In this document: one piece after another, positions 7,099 through 14,435 of the stretch
Numbering within the stretch: the first letter of the stretch is position 1
Layout of the letters: the number at the start of each line of letters is the position of its first letter
Assembly: GCA_009782695.1 (NCBI GenBank)
Contig: WRIO01000002.1
Coordinates: 1 to 18,331, forward strand
Origin: Candidatus Cloacimonadota bacterium
Lineage (GTDB): Bacteria > Cloacimonadota > Cloacimonadia > Cloacimonadales > WRIO01
Reading direction: 5' to 3'
DNA: 18,331 nt
The notes under the pieces: generated by a model
Seen by the model: the letters and a program-made list of their open reading frames with translations, nothing else
Told to the model about the DNA's origin: nothing
Databases searched by the model: none
Translations under genes and position numbers: made by a program

Positions 7099-8469
7099 AT
7101 GATTGAATTATATGATTATCAGCAGGAAAGTTTGCAGGACATATTAGCTTGCTACAGGAAAGGATATAAGTCCGTTCTATTTCAGCTTGCCACGGGTGGT
7201 GGCAAAACGGTTATCTTTTCAGAAGTGTGCCGTAGAGCTGTGCTGAAGGGAAACTCTGTTCTGATACTGGTTCACAGATATGAACTGATAAAACAAATCG
7301 CCAATACACTAAATGACTTCGGTGTCGATTTCGGTATCATAGCAGCTGGCACGCCCCAAATAAACAAGCAGGTTATGATAGCAAGCGTGCAAACGCTTAT
7401 TCGCAGGTTGGATAGCATAAACGATCCCACTTTAATTATCTGTGATGAGTGCCACAGAATTACTGCAAATACATATACTACAATCCTAAAACATTATCAC
7501 ACAGCGTTAGTTTTGGGTGTGACAGCTACTCCCTGCCGAACCGATGGCACAGGTTTGAATAAAGTTTTTGATGTAATGGTCAATGGGGCTTCTGCATCCG
7601 AGCTGATGAAAATGGGTCGGCTTGCAAAACCTATATATTACGCTCCGCCCCAGCAGTATGATTTAGATAGCATAAAAACCATTATGGGCGACTGGAATAG
7701 CGGTGAACTTGAAAATAAAATAAACAAATCTGCTATCACTGGTGACTGCATTTCCCACTATCAGAGTATCTGCAATGGAGCGTCTGCTCTGTGTTTTTGC
7801 ATATCTATAAAGCACGCTGAAAATGTGGCAAGGCAGTTCAACGAAGCAGGCATCCCATCGGCGAATATTGACGGCACTATGACGGGCGAGCAAAGAGTAG
7901 AGATTATAAACAAGCTAAAAAATGGACAGATAAAGGTTCTTGTATCGGTTGACTTGCTGTCTGAAGGTTTTGATGTGCCAGCAGTTGACTGTGTAATATC
8001 TCTCCGCCCTACACAATCGCTGGTCATTTTTATGCAACAAATCGGGCGAGGGCTTCGCATAGCAGAAGGCAAATCAACCTGCATAGTCCTTGACCACGCG
8101 AATAACATATTTCGGCACGGAGCAATAGAAAATATCACTGATTGGACATTAGAGGGCGGACATAAAAGGGCAAAAAGCTTGGAGGCTCTGCCCTCTATAA
8201 AACGCTGTAAAAAATGCTTTGTCATATTGACTGGTGCGAAGTGCCAGGTCTGTGGTTCTGAACCTGAGGTGTCTGAAAAAGAACTAGAAATAAAAGAGGG
8301 CGAGCTGCAAAGGATAGAGCTTGAGAAAATACGGAAACAGAATAGAAAAGAGCAAGGAATGGCACGGACACTCCCAGAGCTATTGGTTATAGCAAAGAAA
8401 ACAGGCAAAAAGCCGGGCTGGGCGTATTATGTTTATAATAGCAGAATAAATAAAGGAGGCGGATTTTGA
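7099..8469 (+). CDS. SF2 DEAH-box-like helicase, RadD type (456 aa)
   Basis: This is an ATP-dependent superfamily 2 helicase. Counted from the ATG at 7099, it shows an N-terminal Q-motif-like ELYDYQQES, Walker A ATGGGKT (31-37), motif II DECH (116-119), motif III in GVTATPCRTDG, and motif VI QQIGRGLR. A C-terminal CKKC...CQVC pair of cysteine pairs is a likely zinc finger. This arrangement matches RadD/YejH-like and phage replication helicases and probably opens or remodels DNA during phage replication or recombination. The start is uncertain. The ATG at 7099 begins the family-like MIELYDYQQ but has only a weak ribosome binding site. The frame is open upstream through TTG 7063, and a strong AAAGGGGG lies at 7026-7033 without a nearby canonical start. 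It is the first gene of the second rightward operon. Confidence 0.88.
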   Translation: MIELYDYQQESLQDILACYRKGYKSVLFQLATGGGKTVIFSEVCRRAVLKGNSVLILVHRYELIKQIANTLNDFGVDFGIIAAGTPQINKQVMIASVQTLIRRLDSINDPTLIICDECHRITANTYTTILKHYHTALVLGVTATPCRTDGTGLNKVFDVMVNGASASELMKMGRLAKPIYYAPPQQYDLDSIKTIMGDWNSGELENKINKSAITGDCISHYQSICNGASALCFCISIKHAENVARQFNEAGIPSANIDGTMTGEQRVEIINKLKNGQIKVLVSVDLLSEGFDVPAVDCVISLRPTQSLVIFMQQIGRGLRIAEGKSTCIVLDHANNIFRHGAIENITDWTLEGGHKRAKSLEALPSIKRCKKCFVILTGAKCQVCGSEPEVSEKELEIKEGELQRIELEKIRKQNRKEQGMARTLPELLVIAKKTGKKPGWAYYVYNSRINKGGGF

Positions 8470-8657
8470 ATTTAAAGGATATGGAAGGCAAGACATTTGG
8501 TATGAAAACTTTATCGGATATTAACAAATTAAATAAGACTAATGATATAAATGCGTTTGAGATTGGATTGGCTATGCTGATATTTTCTGTGCCTATTATG
8601 ATAGCAGGCATATATAATGCTATTGTGTCGTTATTTAGTAAAAAAACAGCGAAGTGA
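8466..8657 (+). CDS. Small single-span membrane protein (63 aa), TTG start
   Basis: The function is not recognised. The protein has a polar N-terminal half and one hydrophobic segment (about residues 38-56, ALAMLIFSVPIM-like followed by IAGIYNAIVSLF) ending in a basic tail, KKTAK. This predicts one inner-membrane span. It begins with TTG at 8466, which overlaps the helicase stop; the start is well supported by AAAGGAGG at 8452-8459, six bases upstream. Its stop overlaps the GTG of the next mini-ORF. Small membrane proteins in phage operons are sometimes holins, exclusion or lysis-control factors, but nothing here decides between these. Confidence 0.7.
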   Translation: MNLKDMEGKTFGMKTLSDINKLNKTNDINAFEIGLAMLIFSVPIMIAGIYNAIVSLFSKKTAK

Positions 8658-8737
8658 AAGTCACAGAAGATAGCCTAAATACAATCGACAAGAACTTTCC
8701 TGAATGGAAACCATTTCAAATAAAAAGAGATATATAA
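8654..8737 (+). CDS. Possible 27-residue mini-ORF with GTG start
   Basis: A GTG at 8654 overlaps the stop of the membrane protein gene (GTGA), and the frame runs 27 codons to a TAA that directly abuts the ATG of the radical SAM gene. The peptide is polar, with no recognisable family. It exactly fills the only gap in an otherwise continuous operon, which argues for translation and coupling to the next gene. No separate ribosome binding site is clear, so it may simply be spacer sequence. Confidence 0.35.
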   Translation: MKVTEDSLNTIDKNFPEWKPFQIKRDI

Positions 8738-9661
8738 ATGCCAAAAATAGCCATCGCTCAAATAGACGGCTCTATGCCGAACTTTGCACTTATGAAAATA
8801 GCAGGCTATCACGAGAGCAAAGGTGACACTGTTTGCAGATATGAAGGTGAATTGTTCGAAAGCGAATATGACACAATATATGCAAGCAAGATATTTGATT
8901 TTAGTCCGATGCCACAATTTCCCAAAAGAACTATATTCGGCGGGACTGGGATAGACCATAGTAACAAACTACCACCAGAGATAGAAAAGGCCACACCAAG
9001 CTATACACTATATTCTGACTGTGACTATCATTTAGGATTTACCCAAAAAGGTTGCCGAAATGCTTGTGGTTTCTGTGTCGTGCCTAAAAAAGAAGGAAAA
9101 CCTTATCCTTATAACACAATAGACGAAATACTTGTGAACCCAAAAGGCACAAACAAACTGCTACTGCTTGACAATGACTTCTTTGGCGGAGAGTTTTGGA
9201 ATGAAAACCTGCAAAGAATAATAGATTTAAAGCTGAAAGTCTGTTTTCAACAAGGAATAAATATCCGAAACATAACACCCGAACAAGCACAGCTACTGGC
9301 AAAATGTAATTATTACAATGTCAAATTCAAGCAAAGATATATCAGCTTTGCTTGGGATAATATCAAAGACAAAGAACTGATAAAACAAGGAATAAAGATT
9401 TGCAATGATGCAGGGATACCTTCAAAAAATATGCAGTTTTTCATTCTGATAGGATATAATAGCACACAAGCAGAGGACTTTGAAAGGGTAGAATATCTGC
9501 GGGAAATAGGTGCTATGCCATTTGTGATGAAATACAAGAAGGATGATCCATATCAAAAACATTATGCTCGCTATGTGAATTTACGCTCTATCTTTAATAG
9601 CATTATGTTTGACGAGTATGAGCCGTATAAGAGATATAAAAAAGTAGGACTTTTGTTTTAA
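8738..9661 (+). CDS. Phage-type radical SAM protein (307 aa)
   Basis: The radical SAM signature CxxxCxxC appears as Cys106, Cys110 and Cys113 (KGCRNACGFC). It would bind a 4Fe-4S cluster and cleave S-adenosylmethionine to make a 5'-deoxyadenosyl radical. The first 90 residues form a Rossmann-like part (KIAIAQIDGSMPNFALMKIAGYH, then TIFGGTGID) resembling the cobalamin-binding-like domain of B12/radical SAM proteins, but the His-based cobalt-binding motif (DxHxxG) is absent. Later segments LLLLDNDFFGG and MQFFILIGYN fit strands of the radical SAM barrel. It abuts a mini-ORF upstream and the VRR-NUC gene downstream by a one-base gap. The substrate is unknown. Modification of a nucleic acid or nucleotide is a guess based on the DNA-processing neighbours. 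Confidence 0.85.
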   Translation: MPKIAIAQIDGSMPNFALMKIAGYHESKGDTVCRYEGELFESEYDTIYASKIFDFSPMPQFPKRTIFGGTGIDHSNKLPPEIEKATPSYTLYSDCDYHLGFTQKGCRNACGFCVVPKKEGKPYPYNTIDEILVNPKGTNKLLLLDNDFFGGEFWNENLQRIIDLKLKVCFQQGINIRNITPEQAQLLAKCNYYNVKFKQRYISFAWDNIKDKELIKQGIKICNDAGIPSKNMQFFILIGYNSTQAEDFERVEYLREIGAMPFVMKYKKDDPYQKHYARYVNLRSIFNSIMFDEYEPYKRYKKVGLLF

Positions 9662-9662
9662 T

Positions 9663-10013
9663 ATGACAGAAAAGCACCTGCAACAGCAGATATTAAAAAC
9701 AATCGGATGCCTGCCCGAATATCGGTTATTTAGGAATAATGTGGGTATGCTATTAGATATAAACGGCACGCCTGTGAAATATGGTTTGTGTGTTGGTAGC
9801 TCTGATATAATCGGCTTGAAAGCAGTCACCATTACAGAGGAAATGGTCGGACAGCAGATAGCACAGTTTGTCAGCATCGAAGTCAAATCTGAAAAAGGCA
9901 AGCTGTCACCAGCACAAGAGAACTGGCTACAAATGGTGGAGGCTATGGGCGGTGTGGCAGTAGTGATAAAATCTATAACAGAAATAAATAAAATAATAAG
10001 AGAGGAAGTATGA
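9663..10013 (+). CDS. VRR-NUC domain nuclease (116 aa)
   Basis: This is a stand-alone VRR-NUC protein, a compact PD-(D/E)XK-type nuclease found in phages and fused to FAN1-like enzymes in other organisms. Characteristic segments are FRNNVG (23-28), YGLCVGSSDIIG (40-51, with the metal-binding Asp48), FVSIEVKSEKGKLSPAQENW (69-88, with Glu73 and Lys75 as the ExK pair and Gln85 behind it), and the terminal GGVAVVIKS strand. The family is thought to resolve or cut branched or flapped DNA, which fits its place in the helicase operon. It overlaps the next gene by four bases. Confidence 0.9.
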   Translation: MTEKHLQQQILKTIGCLPEYRLFRNNVGMLLDINGTPVKYGLCVGSSDIIGLKAVTITEEMVGQQIAQFVSIEVKSEKGKLSPAQENWLQMVEAMGGVAVVIKSITEINKIIREEV

Positions 10014-10642
10014 GTGTAGAGTTAAAAGAAAAATATTCAGATAGTGAAGCTTTTTATCTAATAAAAGAAGGATTGGAAGAGTTAGCCACTTTGAGAGAGG
10101 ACAGTATGCCACTTATAAATAAAGACATTATATGTTTTTTGCTTGCTATAATGCTACAAGAAACAGATGCCGAAGGGCGTATAGCCAAAGATAAGTCAGA
10201 GTCCTCCCGAAGTTTGTTTCAAATAAAACATAAGACATTAGGGGATGCTTTTAAAACGACAAAAGGTGAAGATTTCTTTTTAGAAAGAGCAGACGCAATT
10301 CTTGAAAAATACATAAAACCTGAAACTACAACACATGTATTTCAAGAGCCAATAGATTGGGAAAAAATAAAAGACAACAAGGATGCAAAAACAACTATAG
10401 TCCACGATATGTTCTTATCTAAAGATTTTGATTTGGTCGCAGTGATGTTTGCCAGGTATTTACCTTTGAAACATGGGACGCGTGTAATTCCGAGTGCGAA
10501 AATAGAGTCAGAAAAGGCAGCCTGGGAAGAATATGTGTATTGCTGGGGTCCAAATAACAAAGATTATGATATTGGAAAAGCGAGATGGTCACCACGGTGG
10601 AAAAGAGCTGTAACCACAGTTGATAGTCTATTTAGTCAATAA
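10010..10642 (+). CDS. Putative lytic-transglycosylase-like phage protein (210 aa)
   Basis: The family assignment is tentative. The segment LLAIMLQETDAEGRIAKDKSESSRSLFQIKHKTL (44-77) resembles the catalytic region of SLT/lysozyme-fold enzymes, in which a helix ends in the catalytic Glu (here Glu51), followed by a Ser-rich turn and a (S/G)LFQI-type motif. A later aromatic region (WEEYVYCWGPNNKDYD, about 173-188) might line a sugar-binding groove. There is no signal peptide or membrane segment, so it would need a holin or another export route. It has a good AGAGAGGA binding site, overlaps the VRR-NUC gene by four bases, and is the last gene of the rightward operon. Its 3' end overlaps a convergent gene by 11 bases. 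A non-lytic structural protein is also possible. Confidence 0.6.
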   Translation: MSVELKEKYSDSEAFYLIKEGLEELATLREDSMPLINKDIICFLLAIMLQETDAEGRIAKDKSESSRSLFQIKHKTLGDAFKTTKGEDFFLERADAILEKYIKPETTTHVFQEPIDWEKIKDNKDAKTTIVHDMFLSKDFDLVAVMFARYLPLKHGTRVIPSAKIESEKAAWEEYVYCWGPNNKDYDIGKARWSPRWKRAVTTVDSLFSQ

Positions 10643-11069
10643 CTACTGCATTGGAAATATAAACTATGTTACCCCTATAATTATTAACAAATTTATATTC
10701 TGAACTGACCACAGTTATTATGTCACCAGCCACATAGCCTTCAAAAATTGTTTCTCCAAAATGTCTGTTTGTTTCAGTTTGTATTCTTTTAAATCTATGT
10801 TTTTCAGAAACTGCAAATCTCATTAAAATATAGTTGGTCTCATTATACCCATCTATCCATAAAGAATTGTCAGCGTTTATACTACTAATTATGCCCGAAA
10901 TTCTTATAGGGTTGGTATGAAAAATTTGTATATCATCTATTAAAGCTCCTAATTCTGTCTCTGCCTCTCTGGTCAGCTCCTCTGCAGTCATTTTCCTATA
11001 TACTGTTTCCTCTGCACCAGCAGTAGCTATCAGCAGAGCGAGTATTATTATTGTTATTAGTTTTTTCAT
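10632..11069 (-). CDS. Exported protein, possibly OB-fold (145 aa)
   Basis: The N-terminus is a clear signal peptide: MKK, a hydrophobic stretch to about residue 16, then AGA before a likely cut after Ala19. The mature part (about 125 residues) alternates short strands, for example IRISGIISSINADNSLWID, ETIFEGYVAGDIITVVSS and NIVYISNAVVID. It resembles small exported OB-fold (tRNA_anti-like) proteins of unknown function. A strong AGGAGG binding site precedes the ATG. It faces the phage operon tail to tail with an 11-base overlap and could be the first host gene beyond the prophage or a phage-carried extra gene. Confidence 0.8.
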   Translation of the reverse strand: MKKLITIIILALLIATAGAEETVYRKMTAEELTREAETELGALIDDIQIFHTNPIRISGIISSINADNSLWIDGYNETNYILMRFAVSEKHRFKRIQTETNRHFGETIFEGYVAGDIITVVSSEYKFVNNYRGNIVYISNAVVID

Positions 11070-11288
11070 TTGTCCTCCTAAATAATATAAAAAGACAAAC
11101 CCACTACTTCATCGGGAGTTCCATAGCAGGTTGCCTTCTAATATTAAACAGTCTCCTTATATCCTTGTTTCAATTATATTTTTTACAAAGTCGATGCAGT
11201 TGTATAGTGCTGATATTTTGATATATTCTTGGTCTGTATGTGGGATTAAAAAACCACAAGACACCACCAAAACGATATGGGACATTTG

Positions 11289-11410
11289 TCTGCTTCGCAG
11301 AAGGCGCAAGGAAGTGTTTATCTCAGCTCTCAACGAGCGAAGCTCCTCAACGCACGCTTGCGTGCCTCAACTGCCTGAAGTGCTCCATCTTTCAAATTTC
11401 TCATTTCAAA
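11289..11410. repeat. Eroded copy of a mini-hairpin intergenic repeat
   Basis: This copy shares 28 identical bases (11347-11374) with the element at 16317-16344, plus GTGTTTATCTCA upstream and a degenerate ATTTCTA tail downstream. Inside it are a chain of tiny hairpins: TCTGC-TTC-GCAGA (11289-11301), GAGC-GAA-GCTC (11335-11345) and GCACGC-TT-GCGTGC (11352-11365). The last two are each preceded by CTCAAC, and a third CTCAAC follows at 11367-11372. It has one hairpin unit that the other copy lacks. The left TTAGAAA-type arm is not visible. Confidence 0.75.
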
Positions 11411-11425
11411 TAAATGATTTTTCAG

Positions 11426-11454
11426 TTGACAGAAACAAGCCAAAAAAATAAATG
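11426..11454 (+). promoter_or_regulatory. Possible promoter for rsmG-parAB
   Basis: A perfect TTGACA (11426-11431) is followed after 17 bases by TAAATG (11449-11454), a poor -10 match. If used, transcription would begin near 11461 and the message would miss the ATG at 11460, which would favour the in-frame TTG at 11481 as the rsmG start. It is also possible that no promoter exists here. Confidence 0.3.
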
Positions 11455-11459
11455 GCTTT

Positions 11460-12110
11460 ATGGTTGTAGGTAGAGGAGTATTGTGCGAATATCTGATTCA
11501 GCTCGGTTTATACAGCGATACTGTGATCGAGAAATTTGATAAATATTACATCAAACTAAAAGAGTTGAATCAGAATATCAATCTTTTTTCACGCAAAATG
11601 CAGCCTGAAGAGATATGGGTCAGACATTTTGCAGATTCTCTCAGCGTCTTTGAAGTATGCCATGATTGGTCGAGGAAAAGGGTGTTAGACTTCGGCACAG
11701 GCGGAGGTTTACCTGGTCTTCCGCTAAAAATAGCACAGGCTGATATAGATATGTCATTTTTAGACAGCACAACCAAAAAGATAGAAGCATTGCGAAAGAT
11801 CACAGAATACATGCAGATTTCGGATGTGCATTTTTTGAGCAGCAGGATAGAAGAGTTGCCCGCTGAGCAGTATCAGGGAGCCTTTGATATCATCATATCG
11901 CGGGCTGTAAAAATCACGCCTACCATAGCGGTTTCTCTGTTGCGCGTGCTAAAAAGGACAGGTGTGATTTATTTGTATAAATCGGGAAACTATGAGGATG
12001 TATCAGCTTTTGCGAATCATCGCATACACAAAGTTGGGTCGGGGGTAAACCTCTGTGACCCCGAAGGAAAAGCTACAGAAAGGAATATTGTGGAGATAAA
12101 AAATGGGTAA
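11460..12110 (+). CDS. rsmG: 16S rRNA m7G527 methyltransferase RsmG
   Basis: RsmG (GidB) methylates N7 of G527 in 16S rRNA using S-adenosylmethionine during small-subunit maturation. The sequence shows the helical N-terminal part ending in ELNQNINLFSRK, the family segment WVRHFADSL (53-61), the cofactor loop VLDFGTGGGLPGLPL (75-89), and FDIIISRAVK, a match to the conserved SRA motif. The C-terminal LCDPEGKATERNIVEIK closes a protein of normal length. The start is unsettled: ATG 11460 has no good binding site, while an in-frame TTG at 11481 follows AGAGGAG and still keeps the whole family domain. The stop overlaps parA by eight bases, the common gidB-parA-parB arrangement. The usual upstream gidA/mnmG is absent here. 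Confidence 0.93.
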   Translation: MVVGRGVLCEYLIQLGLYSDTVIEKFDKYYIKLKELNQNINLFSRKMQPEEIWVRHFADSLSVFEVCHDWSRKRVLDFGTGGGLPGLPLKIAQADIDMSFLDSTTKKIEALRKITEYMQISDVHFLSSRIEELPAEQYQGAFDIIISRAVKITPTIAVSLLRVLKRTGVIYLYKSGNYEDVSAFANHRIHKVGSGVNLCDPEGKATERNIVEIKNG

Positions 12111-12861
12111 AATCATAACAATAGTAAACCAAAAAGGTGGAGTGGGAAAGACCACTACATCTGTAAATCTAGCAGCAGCTCTGAGTATCTATGAAAAGAG
12201 AACATTGCTGATAGATCTAGACCCACAGGGCAACGCCACGTCAGGGCTAGGCATAGATAAAACAAAGCTTCAGACACACTCTTATGATATCTTGCTAAAC
12301 AAAGAAACAGCGGATAAAGCTGTAATAAAAACCGATTTTGAGAATCTAGACATTATAGGCAGTAATATCGATTTGATAGGCGCCGAAATAGATCTGGTTA
12401 GCGAATTTGCCCGCGAACAAAAGCTAAAAGTAGCATTGCAAAATATAAAGGACAACTATGAATATATCTTGATAGACTGTCCCCCTTCGCTCGGGCTACT
12501 TACTGTAAACGCTATGACCGCTTGCACAGACGTCATCATACCCATACAGTGCGAATATTACGCTCTGGAAGGGGTTAGCCAGCTGCTAAACACTATCCGC
12601 TTGATCCAAAAGAACCTAAACCCAACTATCAACATTTTGGGCGTGGTTCTTACTATGTTTGACAAGCGACTAAATCTATCAAATCAAGTGGCAATAGAGG
12701 TCAAAAATTACTTCAAAGAAAAGGTGTTCAAGGCAGTAATAGTGCGTAATGTAAAACTATCTGAAGCCCCGAGCTTCGGCAAAACTATATTTCACTACGA
12801 TGTAAAATCACCCGGCGCCCAAAATTATCTACATTTAGCTATGGAGGTGATACAAAGATGA
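12103..12861 (+). CDS. parA: Chromosome partitioning ATPase ParA (Soj)
   Basis: ParA ATPases bind nonspecific DNA in the ATP state and, with ParB, separate newly copied origins. The deviant Walker A KGGVGKTT occupies residues 11-18, a LIDLDPQGNATSGLG segment follows (about 36-50), and Walker B lies in YILIDCPPSLGLLT. The protein is 252 residues and lacks the N-terminal helix-turn-helix of plasmid type Ia ParA, so it belongs to the chromosomal Soj type. It overlaps rsmG by eight bases and parB by four bases, so the three genes are translationally coupled. No consensus parS palindrome (TGTTTCACGTGAAACA) was seen in the window. Confidence 0.95.
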   Translation: MGKIITIVNQKGGVGKTTTSVNLAAALSIYEKRTLLIDLDPQGNATSGLGIDKTKLQTHSYDILLNKETADKAVIKTDFENLDIIGSNIDLIGAEIDLVSEFAREQKLKVALQNIKDNYEYILIDCPPSLGLLTVNAMTACTDVIIPIQCEYYALEGVSQLLNTIRLIQKNLNPTINILGVVLTMFDKRLNLSNQVAIEVKNYFKEKVFKAVIVRNVKLSEAPSFGKTIFHYDVKSPGAQNYLHLAMEVIQR

Positions 12862-13724
12862 GCAGCAAAATGAGCCGACTCGGTCGTGGTATAGAAGTGC
12901 TGATACCTGATGTAGAAGAGCCAGTTCCCGGCGGTGTCACCACTGTCGATGTCAGCTATATCAAGGCAAATAAATATCAGCCACGCAAGAAGTTTGACCA
13001 AGAAAAATTGCAAGAGCTATCAGAGTCGATAAAGGAAAATGGCTTGATACAGCCGATAGTGGTATGCCAAAATAGCGATACTGACTATGAACTAATAGCA
13101 GGGGAAAGAAGGCTCGAAGCCTGTAAAATGGCGGGCTTGACCACCATACCTGTGTATATCAGAGCTGTAACCGAAAAAGAAAGGTTAGTGCTGGCTATCA
13201 TCGAAAATGTGCAACGTGAAGACCTTACGCCGATAGAAGAAGCACGCGCCTATCAGCAGCTAATAGACGAATTTAGCCTGACTCATCTGGATGTGGCGAA
13301 GATCATGAGCAAAGACCGTGCCACTGTCACGAATGCTCTGCGACTGCTGAAGCTCAGCGAGGGTATACAGGCTATGATAGAGAACAAAGAGATTTCATCT
13401 GGTCATGCCAGGGCTATACTATCGGTTAGCGAAGAAAAGCAAGAAGAATTTGCCCGCGATATAGTTACGAAGCAATATACTGTGCGAAAAGCAGAGGAAG
13501 AAGCCCCTGCCTACAATGCCGAGACAGGGAAGGTGAAAAAGCCACCGAAAAGCAAAATATTAGAGCCAAAATATATCAGAGATATAGAAAATAACATATC
13601 GGGCATGATAGGTTACCCTGTCAAAATAAAAGAAAAAAAGAATGGTGCAGGCGAGATAGTCATAGCTTTCCAAAGTGCTGATGAGCTAGACTTGATAGCC
13701 ACTAGCTTGAAAGATAATAAATAG
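12858..13724 (+). CDS. parB: Chromosome partitioning protein ParB (Spo0J)
   Basis: ParB is a CTP-dependent DNA clamp that loads at parS sites and works with ParA. The N-terminus carries the ParA-contact segment RLGRGIEVLIPD. The nucleotide-binding core shows YQPRKKFDQEKLQELSESI and NGLIQPIVV, then the GERR box at 82-85 (LIAGERRLEACK). It is followed by ENVQREDLTPIEEARAYQQL and the helix-turn-helix segment LDVAKIMSKDRATVTNALRLL. The C-terminal part after about residue 235 is the dimerisation domain. The length (288) is normal. The start overlaps the parA stop by four bases. A second Met (MSRLGRG, codon 5) is an alternative start closer to the family consensus. Confidence 0.95.
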   Translation: MSSKMSRLGRGIEVLIPDVEEPVPGGVTTVDVSYIKANKYQPRKKFDQEKLQELSESIKENGLIQPIVVCQNSDTDYELIAGERRLEACKMAGLTTIPVYIRAVTEKERLVLAIIENVQREDLTPIEEARAYQQLIDEFSLTHLDVAKIMSKDRATVTNALRLLKLSEGIQAMIENKEISSGHARAILSVSEEKQEEFARDIVTKQYTVRKAEEEAPAYNAETGKVKKPPKSKILEPKYIRDIENNISGMIGYPVKIKEKKNGAGEIVIAFQSADELDLIATSLKDNK

Positions 13725-13754
13725 AACTGCTGCTATAAACGATTTACTGGAGAG

Positions 13755-14408
13755 ATGAAAAAAAAGATATATTATATTTTTCTCATTTTACTGCTGACGA
13801 CCACTATTTACTGTATGGTCCACAACGCTCTTTTGGAAAAAAGGCTGCTGGCTTATCACGATAAAAGCGAAGCACTTGCCGACAGCTTAGTGTTGCTTCG
13901 TCTAGAAAATACCAGCTTGAAAGAAGATGTGGAGACCCTAAAAGAGAATCAATCTTTGCATATCACTGCCCAAAGTGACAACCCCACATTGCTTTCTGCC
14001 CTTTCCACTATGACGAACTTAGCCAGATTCATTCCTGATTTTGTCCCCCTGCAGTCTAGCTATGCTGTGTCAAAAGAATTTAACTCAAACCACCAGTCGA
14101 TAGATCTATCTGCGTCGAAGGGAACTAAGATTTTTTCCGCTGGAGCGGGTATCGTGATAGCCTGCTACGAGGACAAAAATCTGGGAAATGTGATACTGAT
14201 AGACCACCTAAATTCATACAAAACTTTATATGCACACCTCGACCAGTTCCGAGTATCCGTAAATACATTTGTCGAAAAAGGGCAAGAAGTTGGGTCAGTG
14301 GGAAACACAGGGAACAGCACAAACCCGCACCTCCACTTCCAAATTTATTTTGGCAATGACCCTGTGGAGCCAAATTCCATCATGAAAATAGCAAAATATA
14401 AAAATTAA
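13755..14408 (+). CDS. Membrane-anchored M23 (LytM) peptidoglycan peptidase
   Basis: This is a cell-wall endopeptidase of the M23 family. The N-terminus has one membrane anchor (about residues 5-22), then a coiled-coil segment (about 27-70) rich in Leu and Glu, then the LytM domain (about 105-210). The zinc ligands and catalytic residues look complete: His113 and Asp117 in NHQSIDLS, His161 in TLYAHL, and His192 with His194 in NPHLHFQ. It is therefore probably an active enzyme acting in the periplasm, unlike degenerate EnvC-type activators. It starts 30 bases after parB with a GGAG binding site and precedes a bactofilin gene. Such pairs are known to cooperate in cell-shape control in curved and helical bacteria. 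Confidence 0.92.
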   Translation: MKKKIYYIFLILLLTTTIYCMVHNALLEKRLLAYHDKSEALADSLVLLRLENTSLKEDVETLKENQSLHITAQSDNPTLLSALSTMTNLARFIPDFVPLQSSYAVSKEFNSNHQSIDLSASKGTKIFSAGAGIVIACYEDKNLGNVILIDHLNSYKTLYAHLDQFRVSVNTFVEKGQEVGSVGNTGNSTNPHLHFQIYFGNDPVEPNSIMKIAKYKN

Positions 14409-14435
14409 AATAATATTACATAGAAAGGAGAGCTT

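Larger units (their letters stand above)
11070..11459. other. Phage-to-host intergenic region
   Basis: About 390 bases hold no gene I can support; a 106-codon open frame at 11131-11451 looks like chance and crosses the hairpin repeat. An imperfect stem (GTCT/TGTGG at 11232-11243 with CCACA/AGAC at 11254-11262) lies in the middle, the eroded hairpin repeat occupies about 11289-11410, and a perfect TTGACA stands at 11426-11431. If the prophage ends here, the attachment site should be in or near this stretch, but its partner lies outside the window. Confidence 0.6.

Noticed and set aside
11131..11451. 106-codon open frame upstream of rsmG
   Set aside because: It has no binding site, no recognisable protein features, and runs through the mini-hairpin repeat, so it is probably chance.
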